DNA of 64,000 nucleotides from Neelides folsomi (taxonomy: Eukaryota; Arthropoda; Collembola; Neelipleona; Neelidae), in assembly GCA_034687125.1 (NCBI GenBank), contig JAQGBZ010000171.1, positions 1-64,000 on the forward strand, written 5' to 3'. Numbering within the stretch: position 1 is the first letter of the stretch; each line of letters begins with the position of its first letter. The position numbers and the translations under genes were made by a program. Below the pieces are notes generated by a model. That model searched no databases, had not been told where the DNA came from, and saw only the letters and a list, made by a program, of their open reading frames with translations. Positions 26,401 to 38,146 of this stretch are shown here, in pieces.

Positions 26401-29400
26401 GTGGAGAAGTGACCAATACCGGTTCTGTCCCTCTTCAATAACTCCCAATCTCTTCATCTTTATTCCAAGTTCATTCCCTCATTTCCCTCACATACTCAAA
26501 TATACAACTCTCAATTTTACTTTGATTTCCTTTATAAACTTTTCTTATAAGCTTTCTCGTTTCTTACACAGAATCTAAAAATGAATTACTATAAAATAAA
26601 CATTTGAACAAATGTATTTGGCATTTTCGACAATTTTCCTTTGGCACAATGCATGGAATAACATCAGTAACATCAGTATGTATAAGATTCTATACAAATT
26701 GTAAGATCAATGCGTTATTAACATAGGTTCAGATATATGAAATTCAAATTGTTATAAATAAAATATTTTAGACTTTAAGGATTTTCTTCACGAACCCCTC
26801 AAGAGTTGTGTGCATAACTGAATTAAGAAATTACGTAGGGTTTCACGGAATTCAAGAATTCATATGTTGATTTACAACGGCAGCGAATTAAATTCATGTG
26901 AATTCCACTTTGCAAACAATGAATATGAGATTTGCATGAAACCTTAAGGAATTCGCCTTAAACAATAAAAAGATAAATCATATTTTGTACAAAACCCTGG
27001 CACAGTATTTTAAAGTCACTGCTTTGTATTAAAGACCTCAGACCTCCATTCAACGGTTGGATTTAAAAGCGGTATAATTATTTTAAAATTTGGCGCATTT
27101 TTTGCAAATCTGTAATAGTGTAACAGGAACTTGGGGACGAGTCGTGCACAGTGTTTTTGCTAAATATTAACCTTTTAAGCGCACATCTTTGATAAATGAG
27201 GGAAGTCGGCGGAATCTCAAAGGTTGAGAAGCTGCGAGTTCTTCTCCTTCCTTGAGGGAAGATGAAGAGTTCGTTAAACTCGGAAAGTTTTTAATGTGTT
27301 CGTGCGGGGAATTAAGCCCTTTTCATCCACAACCGAACACGATGACAAAACAACAATTCGTAGATTCATATAATACAACCTAACTACACATATATTTTTA
27401 TAACTAACTATACATTTTCATAGATTCGAATATAAGACGAACTCAGAGAACTTTGGAATCTCCACCACATTTCCGTTCATTTCTATTTCCATTGTTATTA
27501 TTATTGTCGCAATTCCTATTATTAATCCTAGGTTCTCGTTATACAAACTAAGAAGTTATAAGTACTATGTATGCCTTAAATGTATTTGTATAAATATGAT
27601 CCGGTGGTATTGTACTTATTATTATCAGGTAAGCCTAATATTAAATAGTGCATCTTTTAAATTGTTTATATGTGGGATTTAATTGTGATTGAGAAAGTTT
27701 ATACCGTACAAGGTTTCTATACAGAATGGGATGGATAATGTGCAATTAAATGCAGTATTAAACAAATAGAAGTTTAAATGGGGATGCGACGGTAGCCTAG
27801 ATTTAGATAAATGAGGTTGAATCACACAATTAGAGAAGGCGTGGAATTGAACTTAAACTAGACAAGAAAAGAAGAGAACAAAGGCACTTTTCCCAACATT
27901 GTTTTTCCTCATTCAACTGTCGAGGTTGATGGTCGAGAAATGTATGTTTTTACACCTTGGGACTCACTTTGACGAGATTTGACAAATGAGATTTTAAATA
28001 TCAACCGGCCCATTTGCCACTTTACTTCACTCTTGTCATTCCCCAAATCACCCATTGTATTTCACCCGCTCACCACAAAAAATAACTTAATCTCAATCTG
28101 TTATTAGTAAAATCCTCAAATCCAAATCTCCCTTTCACAATCTGTAAAAAATAAAAAATCGACCAAACTAACAAAAGTAAATCAAATGCAAATAATTAAA
28201 ATACAGAACTTTCCACAACTAACATTATTTTATGTTACAGTTTCAGTGTTGTTTAAGTTGTTTCACATTTTTTGTTTGTACGAGTATTTCGTTTCTCGTA
28301 TTTCATTCATTTAATGAAGCAAGTGAATATGAAAAGAATAGTTCATTAAATATAAGTTCTCACATCCCTGGCCAGTCTCTTTTGTCATTGATGCGCGAGG
28401 AAATGAAAGGGTTTTTAATGGGCGAAGACGGTCGAGTTGAGGTGAGTTTGGTGTGGTGAGAGATTTTGAGGACATGAAATACCGCCGTGTGACGTCTCCA
28501 TTCAAATCCCCATTTATCTACTTATTTATTTACATTTTCCCACACACACCGCCTCAATTAACTTCACAGGTCCCATTAGACAAACAATAACATTCAAATC
28601 CCTAACTGTGCTTCTAATGCACTTTCCAATATTCCTCATTCTTCCATATCTGTACTCGTTCCACAAGACGACTTAACTTACTTAAAACCAACTTTTTCAC
28701 TATATTTACCTTATCTATTCAGAACTCTTTTTTATACTGGTCTAATAAACTTATCCTCATACATAGATTGGAGATGTGGAAAATGTACAGGAGGTTCAGG
28801 TTATGTTAGAAGTTAGATCCATGCCCAAGTCTAGACAAAAACGTGTCTGTCACAAATTGATTCTTTTTATTCTCATTGCTAATGGGAAGTCTAAGTCGTA
28901 AAGATTAGCTTAACGGAAAAATCACAATCGCCAATTTATTACTAACTCATATTGAACCAATGCTTAATTAAATTCGCAATAACAAATTTCTTTTAATTTT
29001 CCAATACCGAAACTGCCGTAACTATAGTTATATATCGTATGCGACAATATGAAAGTCGCCATGGTGACAAATCTTTTCCATCTGTGACAATAAAAGATTG
29101 ATTTTCCCGCTTTTTTCATTCCTCTTGTTTTATTTTTTATTGATGTCAGCCGTTTAATGCTAACTATTTAATTTCAGCTATTTAATTTAAATGAAACGTT
29201 GATTGATAGAAAAATCAAGAAGCATTTAAAAAGTGCATTTATAAAAGATGCATCTAAAAAGCGGGGCCAAATGAAGAATGTTAAAACAATATTAAAATTA
29301 GAAATTGGACATGGAGAAATCTTTGTTTGGTTTTAATTAGCTCGGATGTATGCAGAGATGAAAACTTTTTCGTATAGGAAAAACTATGGATGAATTTCCC

Positions 29401-32023
29401 CAGGAAACTCTCCACACTCTCCATTTACTCCATTAAGAAAGAACCACCATATGAATACATATTTATCTTCACTCCCTCCATCCTCCATGTATGACTGTTT
29501 ACACACTGTAAACTATAGATATATCTACCTAATAAATATATTTTTCTTAATGTTATTCCCTCCTTTGGTACACCCACCATACAGAATTTCCATATATGTG
29601 CAATAATGCAGTTTATAAATATTAGATCCCTTATTGCTTCTATAAGTAGTTATACATAAGTAAGTATACAGAGCCATAAAAGTTTAAAGTTATATTAGAT
29701 ATATCAAAAAACCTCATTTCAACTTCTATTTAACTATTTACATATGTGTCGGTATGTATCTATATAAAGGATATTAAGTGAAAACTCCCTTGTAAATATA
29801 AGTGAATTGAGAGTTATTTTTTCTATATGGATTTATGTGGCTGGGACGTGGAAACCGGAGCGGCAGTCTCCATATGTATGAGGGTGGGCATTGAGTTGGA
29901 AATCCTGTGGGATGTGAAAACAGAATATATCCATATATGCATCTTTTTAAACGTATGGGAACGCGTTTTTTGAAATGGATACATCTAACCCTAAAAGCAT
30001 GAGGGTGGGGGTGTAATGTTGCCCAAGTGGAAGTGTGTGGAAGGAAGTTCCTCCGGAACGAAGGCTCTCTGTTCAGAGTCTCCAAGATCCGCCATGGGAA
30101 CCAATGGACTCGAAACACAGTTTTGAATAAACATTCATTTAAACCTCTCAAACACTTCAAAAGGTCTCCATGAGTTCATCCCGCATGAATTAACTCCCTT
30201 TTCCCCATATATGAAAATTCCTCCATGGATGAAAATTGAAGTTCTAAAAGTTGCAATTGCTTTCCAAGTTCCACAAGCAAACTCAGGAAAACATTGCCCA
30301 TTTTACATCCGAATCCAAAATGATGCATATAGAGCGAGTTAAAACAAATATGAGTTCTTGGGTCGTAAAATATCTCATCTCTTTTTCCCTATGAGTCTCC
30401 ATCCCCATGAAAGGACTCTGATGGATGCCATGGATGCGGGTTAAACCAACCACTTAAATATTAATTGGAATTCCTCAGGCAAAAGTTGAATTTTACCATA
30501 TATGAGGGTTTAACATAATTTAATAATAACTACATTTATAGAAGAATATTTAAAGACGGGTGTAATGGAAAATTGGGAATGGTGGAAACCTGGAAAAGTA
30601 AATTGATTCATGTGGAAGTGTGGTCTGAAGGGCTTTTGGGTCTCTTTGAAGAAATCGTCATAAATTCATTAAATTTTTCTCACATCGAAACTCCAACCCT
30701 TTCAAGTTGAGTGTTGGAAGGACTGATGTGGTAAAGTAGACTTTTATCATAATGAAGATGAATGGGGAGACTCCATAAATTTATTAGTTAAATGTAAAGT
30801 AAAATGATGGGCCTTTTCCTCTTTTCCATAATAAAGTTCTCTTTGAAGCCTTTGAAGGTGTTTTCTATTGAGCCTTTGTAAATGTGAGCTAATGCATCTG
30901 GTCTCATAATGCATAATTCTCCAATGCAGTATTTTCAATTCAACTTCCCATTACAATCACGTTGCATGTACATTTGGAAGGAGAGCTAAAAGAGCCGCAC
31001 TTAATAAGGCAATACGGTAAATAAACAGAACTAACGATAAATACAATGTATATGGGTAAAATAAATGGAACGAATGATAATTTATTATTACAATCCCACC
31101 TTTTATATCTCTTGATAATAAATTTAATTCCCTATTTAGTCATTTACATTTGCATTACTAACGATAAATACAGTCCATTTCAGAACATTTCCTCCAAAAC
31201 ACATTGGAAAAACCGCCCATTATCACTATCATTTATTAAAGTTAAACAAGTTATAAAATGAAATTTATTTTATTCTTTAAGCCTCTAATTTAGCCTTTAA
31301 GAAAGGAGAGCCGTTGATATCATTGTCATAAATGTTATTGCAATGAATGAATCAATGAATGAAGTTTCTAAGAAGAATATAAAAGTTCTTGAACAATGAA
31401 ATTCCTCGAGTTTTCCCGATAAATAACATACGCAAAAGGAATAAAAGCTCCTTATCTTCCCAATGTATCTAAATTCATTCTTTTCAACTTGTCAGTTAGT
31501 CGGTTTGGTTCCCAAACTTCCCTATATGGAGATTAACCAAGTTACATGATTATAGGAATAAAAGATTTAAGCGGATGTATATATTTACGTAGTGGCATGT
31601 ATGGAGATTCAATATATGGATGCACTCTGTTGCTAAGAGCAACGCTGACAAGTTAAAATAATTAGATAAGTTTCAAAATGTTTCCCTTCATTTAACTCAA
31701 GTTCTTTAGTTAGCTCAAGTCCTTTTAACGATTGTTGGATTGCTGTGAAGGAATAGATGGGAGAATTGGAAAAGTTTGTGGAGCGAATGGGAAAAGAATG
31801 GGATTTATTAGATGGGGTTGGTCATAAAATTTGAGTGCAACTTCCGACACTTTGCTTCATCAGCACCTTCAATGCATTTCAATTTTCCATTGGCTGGAGT
31901 GGAGACGTCTTGGGATATGTCTCGTTGGGAGTGAGGACTTATGGGATTTAATATAAAGAAAATGGTGATGATGTCAGACGAGGAATATTTGAATATTTAA
32001 TGGACGGAATTTTAATGTCTCAC

Positions 32024-32119
32024 CTTGCAAATTCCTCCACTTGGAACTGAGAGTTCCTCGTTGTCTTTGGAAGTGTCGGGTTTCGACTGGGGGTTTTGCC
32101 TCACTTGGTTGAGAAGAAC
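32024..32119 (-). other. Candidate upstream exon of the large unnamed gene
   Basis: On the minus strand a 96-nt segment runs from an acceptor GAATTTCAAG to a strong donor, TTTGCAAG|GTGAGA. One frame is open for all 32 codons (begins VLLNQVRQNPQ, ends VPSGGICK) and ends in phase 0. That phase fits the acceptor that sits right at the ATG codon of the exon at 20432, giving ...GGICK-MAVELSDF. Composition is protein-like. The joining intron would be 11.6 kb. It may be a coding exon or a 5' UTR exon. Confidence 0.35.
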
Positions 32120-35100
32120 CTTGAAATTCAATCACACTTTTCTTCCTATCCTGTCACTCACTCAACTGTGAATCTTCAATTCTTCTCAAGATTATTCAAA
32201 TTTCAATTTAACTTTTATGGAGATATGTTAAGCTGACTTAATGTGACGATAAAAAAGAGGAGAAAAAAGAATCTCAACTTTATTTCAAGGGTTTTTATAG
32301 TTCTTATTGTTAAATAGAGTTGTAGTTACACTTTTTTGATTAGTGAAAATTGAATTTCCCCGCCGGATCTAAGAACTTTTACGAATCTCCTTGGAGCTTT
32401 TTTGAAATGTTCGAATTTGGGAATTGTTCAACTCTCGGAACTTTTGTCGTTATTTCTGTAGGGAGGAATTGAAGGGAGACGTTGTTAGAGCGGAGGAATG
32501 AAAAGCACTGAAAGGAAATCTCTGAGATTTTGGGAACTGAAGGGCTACGAAAACACACGCAAGTTTCTCGGCTCGTGCAGGAGCACCAAATTCCGATAGA
32601 ATTTCTACAACTTGTCAACAAAACTCAGTTGCGTAATGTCCAATTGAAAGGACCTTTAATTAATTCGACTTCCGCTCTCCTTTCTAATTCAGTCCTTCTT
32701 ATCACTCACGACAACAATAATTAATTAACTTGGGTTAATTAGACTTCATTGATCAGATTCCTATCCCAGATTTCAAACGCCCAAAAATACAGATGTACGT
32801 TGACACTTGAAGAATTCTTTTTACAAATTGTACAAATTCCAATGTAGGTAATAAAAAACAATTTATATTAAAAAAAACTTTTCACCGTTTTTTAAATGCT
32901 TTTCGGGTAGTTCTTTAAAGTTCGGAGCATTTCGCCGCTTTGAGAAAATAAAAGTGGAAATTTATACAAAAAGGATTATTTTCCCAATTGACAGATAAGA
33001 ATGAACAGGTAAAGGCGAAGAGAGTTAGTGTTGAAGGAGTAATGAGTTTTTAATGGAGGAATTCGGAGGAGTTCGTGGAGTTACTGGGAGTTGGTTGAAG
33101 AGTCAAAAAGAATTTCCTCCCTCGGGAGAGGCGAGTGGGGGTGGGAGAGGAATTCCCTTAATTCTATCCACTCCCTTTATTTCTTACCTGCTCCCTCACC
33201 TGTACGGCTTTTGGATAAAGGTTTGAAAGATAGAACGGGATTCAATGGGACCCTATACCAATGCCTCAGGCGAACACACCTGCTCAATATCGCCAATCCA
33301 CTGCCTCTTTTATCGCTAATCCATTTCAACCTCTCAAAGAATCAAACTCCACTTGAACAGAGAACAAATTATTTTTGTTACAACACGAATATTATTTATA
33401 TTATTTTATATAATAGGCATATTCACATATAAATATATTTTTACAGATTAATCAAACCGAAGCTTTTATGATATATGTAAATGATATATGATATATGCTC
33501 ATTTATAAGTTATATTCTTGATATACAAGCTTGTAAAATTTTGTATGAACGCTTTATGCAAAATTTAAAAATACAGTTAAATGATAATTAAATAGATTTG
33601 AGTTTTTAATGTAAATTTTAACCTGATTAATTTAAAGCGTCGACTGAATTAAATTGAACGTTATAAAATTTCTTATAAATATTCATGGGATGCATTGTGT
33701 TCAAATGCATGAGATTCCTGAGATGTAAACTGTGTTTTGACTATATGGGTCGAGCAATGAGATTAAATGAAACGGATGTTTTTAAAATTCCAGGATTTCT
33801 AAAATTCCTTGAACTGAAAAGGGAGATAAAACGAACACGAATTTCCTTTCAAACTCTCATCACACCTCAATGGCATTTGAACCATATTTGAGATTTGAGG
33901 GAAAGCTGTTCACTTTTTCCCATTTTCTTTAATTCTTTTGTGTAAATATGGCCTAATTACATCGGAATTGCCAACATTTAAGTGTATTTTAACTCCACTT
34001 TTTATAATGTTAAAAATTCACTCATCTCCCTTTCCAAAGAATCACAATAAGTGTGATGAACGTGTGCGTTTGTGCTTATTTGTTCACACATCCGAATCGG
34101 CTTATCACTTTCCCCGTTTCACCTTCCATTACAAATTACAGCCACTGTCATAAACCAAAGAATAAAAAGGAAAAGAATACAGCAGGGCATTTATGTATTT
34201 TAAAAGTAAAGCATTTATAAACTTAAAGTTAGAAACATAAGCTCACACACAAACATGTACATATAGTAAAAGTTAAATAGATAAGAACTTATGAAAACAC
34301 CTTAATGATTAAAGCAAACAATTATTCTGAAGCCAAATAAAAAAAGGAGGGAAAGTGAAGGATTTGAAGTGTTTAATGTCAATTAAAATCCATGTAATTT
34401 TATTTTAAATGCCCAATTCATTCCATTTTATCGCTTAATCCTTTGTGTAAAGAGAAGTTAGAGGAAGAATTAATTGATTTGGTCATATAAGTTTTCCCTT
34501 GGTCAATTACACAATTTGTTTATTCAATACATGGGGAAGAGGAATTATCTGTAAATTCAATGCTCTACCACGAACCGCACAATTCCCCTTGTGCAACTGA
34601 TCGATAAAACTGAACATGCACCAACTAACGAATAACCATATTAAATAAAAAACGAATTTACGTATAGTAATAAAAAGATCGCCAAGGAAGGACTTTTAAA
34701 TCAATAAACGTGTGCTCAATTAATGAGTCTCGCTTATCCCCCTTTACAATGACTTTACTTTCCAATCTTCGATTTCCCCCAATTCTTTAAATTGAATGAT
34801 CAAAAGAGATAGTTCCATATGCCAAATTTCAAATTGGTATTTCAGACATTTCCATAATTTAATTATTTTATTTCAAAGGAAATTGGAGGAATTTTTATTT
34901 TGACTATACGAAATAAGGTAAGAACAATCGTATGTTATTGCATCTTGAGTGAAAAATGCTGGAGAGGATAAGAAGCGATGCGACTGATTTACACATAAGA
35001 GAATCCCCGCTCCCGAAAACGGGTTAAAAAATTGAATAAATGGGCTCGTTGAACATTGGGGATGGAAAACTTCAGGCTTCATTTCTCGAATGCTTTTTCA

Positions 35101-35999
35101 AGTTCTAAAATTGGGTTTTCTCTTCAACCTTCTTGACTTTTAAAACTCCCTACGTCTTACCAGAAAATATTACCATACTTTTGAGTGCTGGAGAATAATA
35201 TATCAGTATACTCCAGTATAGGGGAGTCTCATTTTTTGAATTCATCATATTCATAAATATTATGTAAATGAAATAATAGCTAAACAGCAGTACTATACAG
35301 CAGTACTAACGCAATAAAGTTGAGTAGGTAAGCAAAATTATCTAATTGTAATTTAATTAAATAATTTTTCCGATCAAAGCTAATTAAAATTTTAAAATTA
35401 TAATAGCTTATAATTTACACTGGTAAATGTTTTATACAGAGATCAATACAAAGGAAAAATAAACGAAAAATGAATAAGTTTTACATTGATAATTTTAATT
35501 CGAAATTTTCCTTAAAAAATTATTGATTTTGTTAAAATAATTTCAGAATTGAATTTCATACACTTTGATATAGAATAATATTTAAATTAATGTTTAGTGA
35601 GGGAATTAAAAATCCTTTATCTTTATCAATATTTTTTTCCATTATTTATTTGTCCCAATTCCCAATACTTTTTTCTTGTAGCATTAAAAATTAGATATAA
35701 TATAATAAAAATGTAAATTACTTCCCCGATTTTTATACGGATAGTAAATATTACAAGATTGTAAAAGATGTATTGTAAAAGTGGTATGCAAAAAGGGTAA
35801 GTTTGACTTTTGAAAAATGCACCATTCTGAAAATATTTCCCACCGTTTTAAAAAAACTAAAAGGAACATGAGTAAGATTTACACTAACAAGATGATATTT
35901 TAAATTTTTCCGTGGTCTGAGATGAATAACTTGATAATCAAATCAAAGGGTTGTATTTCATTTGATGGATCTTTCCCATAAATTATGGAATATGTTAAA

Positions 36000-36118
36000 T
36001 GAGTGGGTCGTTTGGGAGCGACGTGGCTGGCGTGTCCTCTCATGGGTCGGGCGAATTGATCAATGACATTGAGACTTGGGAAGTCTGCGGAGTCTCCAGC
36101 AAATGGTAAATGAGGAGT
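36000..36118 (-). other. Candidate minus-strand exon, 3' limit unresolved
   Basis: A long pyrimidine tract and acceptor (CATCCTTTCAG) precede an open frame reading TPHLPFAGDSADFPSLNVID then FARPMRGHASH. The frame stays open to a stop at 35900. No consensus donor was found in it, so it would be either a terminal exon or spliced at a weak site. Composition changes to AT-rich below about 36000. Function is unknown. Confidence 0.25.
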
Positions 36119-38146
36119 CTGAAAGGATGATCCAAAAAGAGTTGAGAGCTTAAGGAAGAAATGAAGATGCATTGAGTCAATCATTCATACAAACACTTTC
36201 ATGCACTCCTATTCATACATCTTTCAGCCTTACATTGCTCCCTATTCCCATGTCTTTCATCTTCTACATTTTACTTGCTCCAGCTTAAGTTGAAATTGAA
36301 ACGGTGAACTGAGTGTGCATTTGAAGTTTGAAGAACCATCTCATATTTGTAATATCGGTTATGCTCCTTTAAATAACTTATGTATCTCTGGCTTTAATCA
36401 TAAAATGGTGGATTTGACAAGTGGACATTTTGCATATTTTGTAAAACATCTTTAGGTCTAAGGTATTTCGTATTTATCATCATTTAAAGAATTCACAAAT
36501 GAACATAAATTTGTATTAATCATAATTCATAATCCCACCGATAATCTGCATAGACTGAATAAATTTACTTGTGAACCTAAGAAATGCAGTCAGTTAAATT
36601 AGTAAATGACATCGGGGTCATAGCATTATTAACCTTAAGGTGCATTCTGAATTTCTGACATCATGAACTATTTAAAGTCTGCCAGTTCCATTAACTATAA
36701 GTTAATTGCTTATTTGGTAGTGCAATGCGTAGGTTGGAGATTTTTTTGTGCTTTCACCCCTCGGTCGGAATCAGAATAGAATTATTGAAAAAAAAGGTAA
36801 TAAAAAAAGAGGCGGTTTGGAGACTTCTGCGGGAATTGAAGCGAAGGGGAATTACAACGTTAAATAAACCTAAATTTACCCCTCAAAGCCCTAATGAACT
36901 TATGAAGACACAGGCGGACCAGAAAGACCCAAACAACATTTCACTTCACGACTTCACTTTTTCCATATTCCACAGACGTCTTTCACTACGTCAGTGCAAT
37001 GCCAAAGATATCAAGATATCTCAATGTCGATATATCACATTCACATACACATATATAACATAGAGCACATAAAATACGAGAGAATTTCACACATATCAGT
37101 ATGAGAAGAGGTAAAAAATATATTTATAAGGGTGGGTTTGAAATTCATTCCGTGAAAGATCCAAAGAATCCAAATATAGTCACATCTTTAACTCTATTTT
37201 TAAAGAGATTGGGAGAGAGAGGAAATTCCTTCATTCTTTCTTTTTACTCAATCTTAATACTCGTTGTAGGAGTAAAAAAGCTATTATCAAGTTCAAGAAT
37301 GCCGACTTAATTATTCAACAATCTTAATGGTTTTTGTAAAAAGAAATGTATCATTAAAATCAAATAAGAATTTGCAGGCTTATAATGTAACAGAGTGGAT
37401 GAACCGATGAATCGCAAAAAGCACAATTCTTTGTAAATCTGTAAATTGTATTAATCTTAATTTTAGATCTTGTTCATCGTTAAAGTGAAAAGTAAATAAT
37501 GTAAAAACTTTATATAAATATTTATCAAAACACTAAAAAAACTTGTTACTGAAAACACACTTGTTTGAGTTATTTGAGCTCGATGTTTTCTTTTGAATAT
37601 AAAGGAGTCGTGGTGGATTGAGTCAACAGCGATTTTCCGCCTCATTCGTTCCACCTTCGGAAGATTAGAAAGGGTAATGAACGAAGGTGGAAAACAATGG
37701 GCCCATTATGATTTATATCTCTCCTCGCCCAGTCACCACCTTACGATTCCCTTCATTCCACACTGTAATTTAAAATTATGATTCCGTTTTTAATTATGAT
37801 TTTATGTAATTGGCCACTAGGACCGCCCTTAACAACTTAATTTAATTATACTTTAAATTACCATTCCTAACTCGAGAAAATGAGGAAATTACATCTATTA
37901 ATAATAAATTCAATTGTGAGCAAATGCAAAATGAAAACTGTAAAATGGAGATTTTATTAACATTATTTAAATCGGAATACTTCCGATAAACAAACAACAA
38001 GCGATGATAATTATCTGTAGTAATACATTTGACATTATGTTGAATATACATTATGTATATTCATTAAAAAAGAAAATATTTCTGGAAATAGTTTGAAATG
38101 GTTTTCAAGAAGGTAGTTAGCAAGGAAATGGTTTTAGTTATAAAGA

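Larger units (their letters stand above)
20433..38146. other. 17.7-kb stretch without a confident gene
   Basis: The stretch lies between the first exon of the large gene and the 3' end of Hook, both on the minus strand. It is less AT-rich than 1-9 kb and has many short frames, none recognisable. Minus-strand exon-like segments with good splice sites occur at 32024-32119, 33188/33200 upward, and 36118 downward (listed separately). The short motif TTCCCTCATTT and its complement recurs (for example near 23289-23310 and 26465-26485). The likeliest reading is regulatory DNA and large introns of a distal 5' region of the large gene, but no transcript evidence exists here. Confidence 0.5.

Noticed and set aside
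29774-30160. 128-codon minus-strand open frame
   Set aside because: Composition is not protein-like, it lacks an ATG-led conserved core, and no splice sites or known motifs are present.
29821-31630. Repeated CCATATATG-like strings resembling serum-response elements
   Set aside because: None matches the full CC(A/T)6GG consensus at the places checked, and such strings are common by chance in AT-rich DNA.
32379-32724. Overlapping open frames on both strands with a good minus-strand acceptor (CCTCCCTACAG)
   Set aside because: The minus frame (ITTKVPRVEQ...) ends in a phase that does not fit the candidate exon at 32119; the plus frame has no supporting splice sites. Kept out for lack of consistent structure.
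33091-33432. 113-codon plus-strand open frame
   Set aside because: No recognisable domain, and it overlaps the stronger minus-strand donor signals.
36725-37310. Plus-strand frames of 112 and 69 codons
   Set aside because: No motif, no splice sites and biased Lys/Arg composition typical of chance frames in AT-rich DNA.
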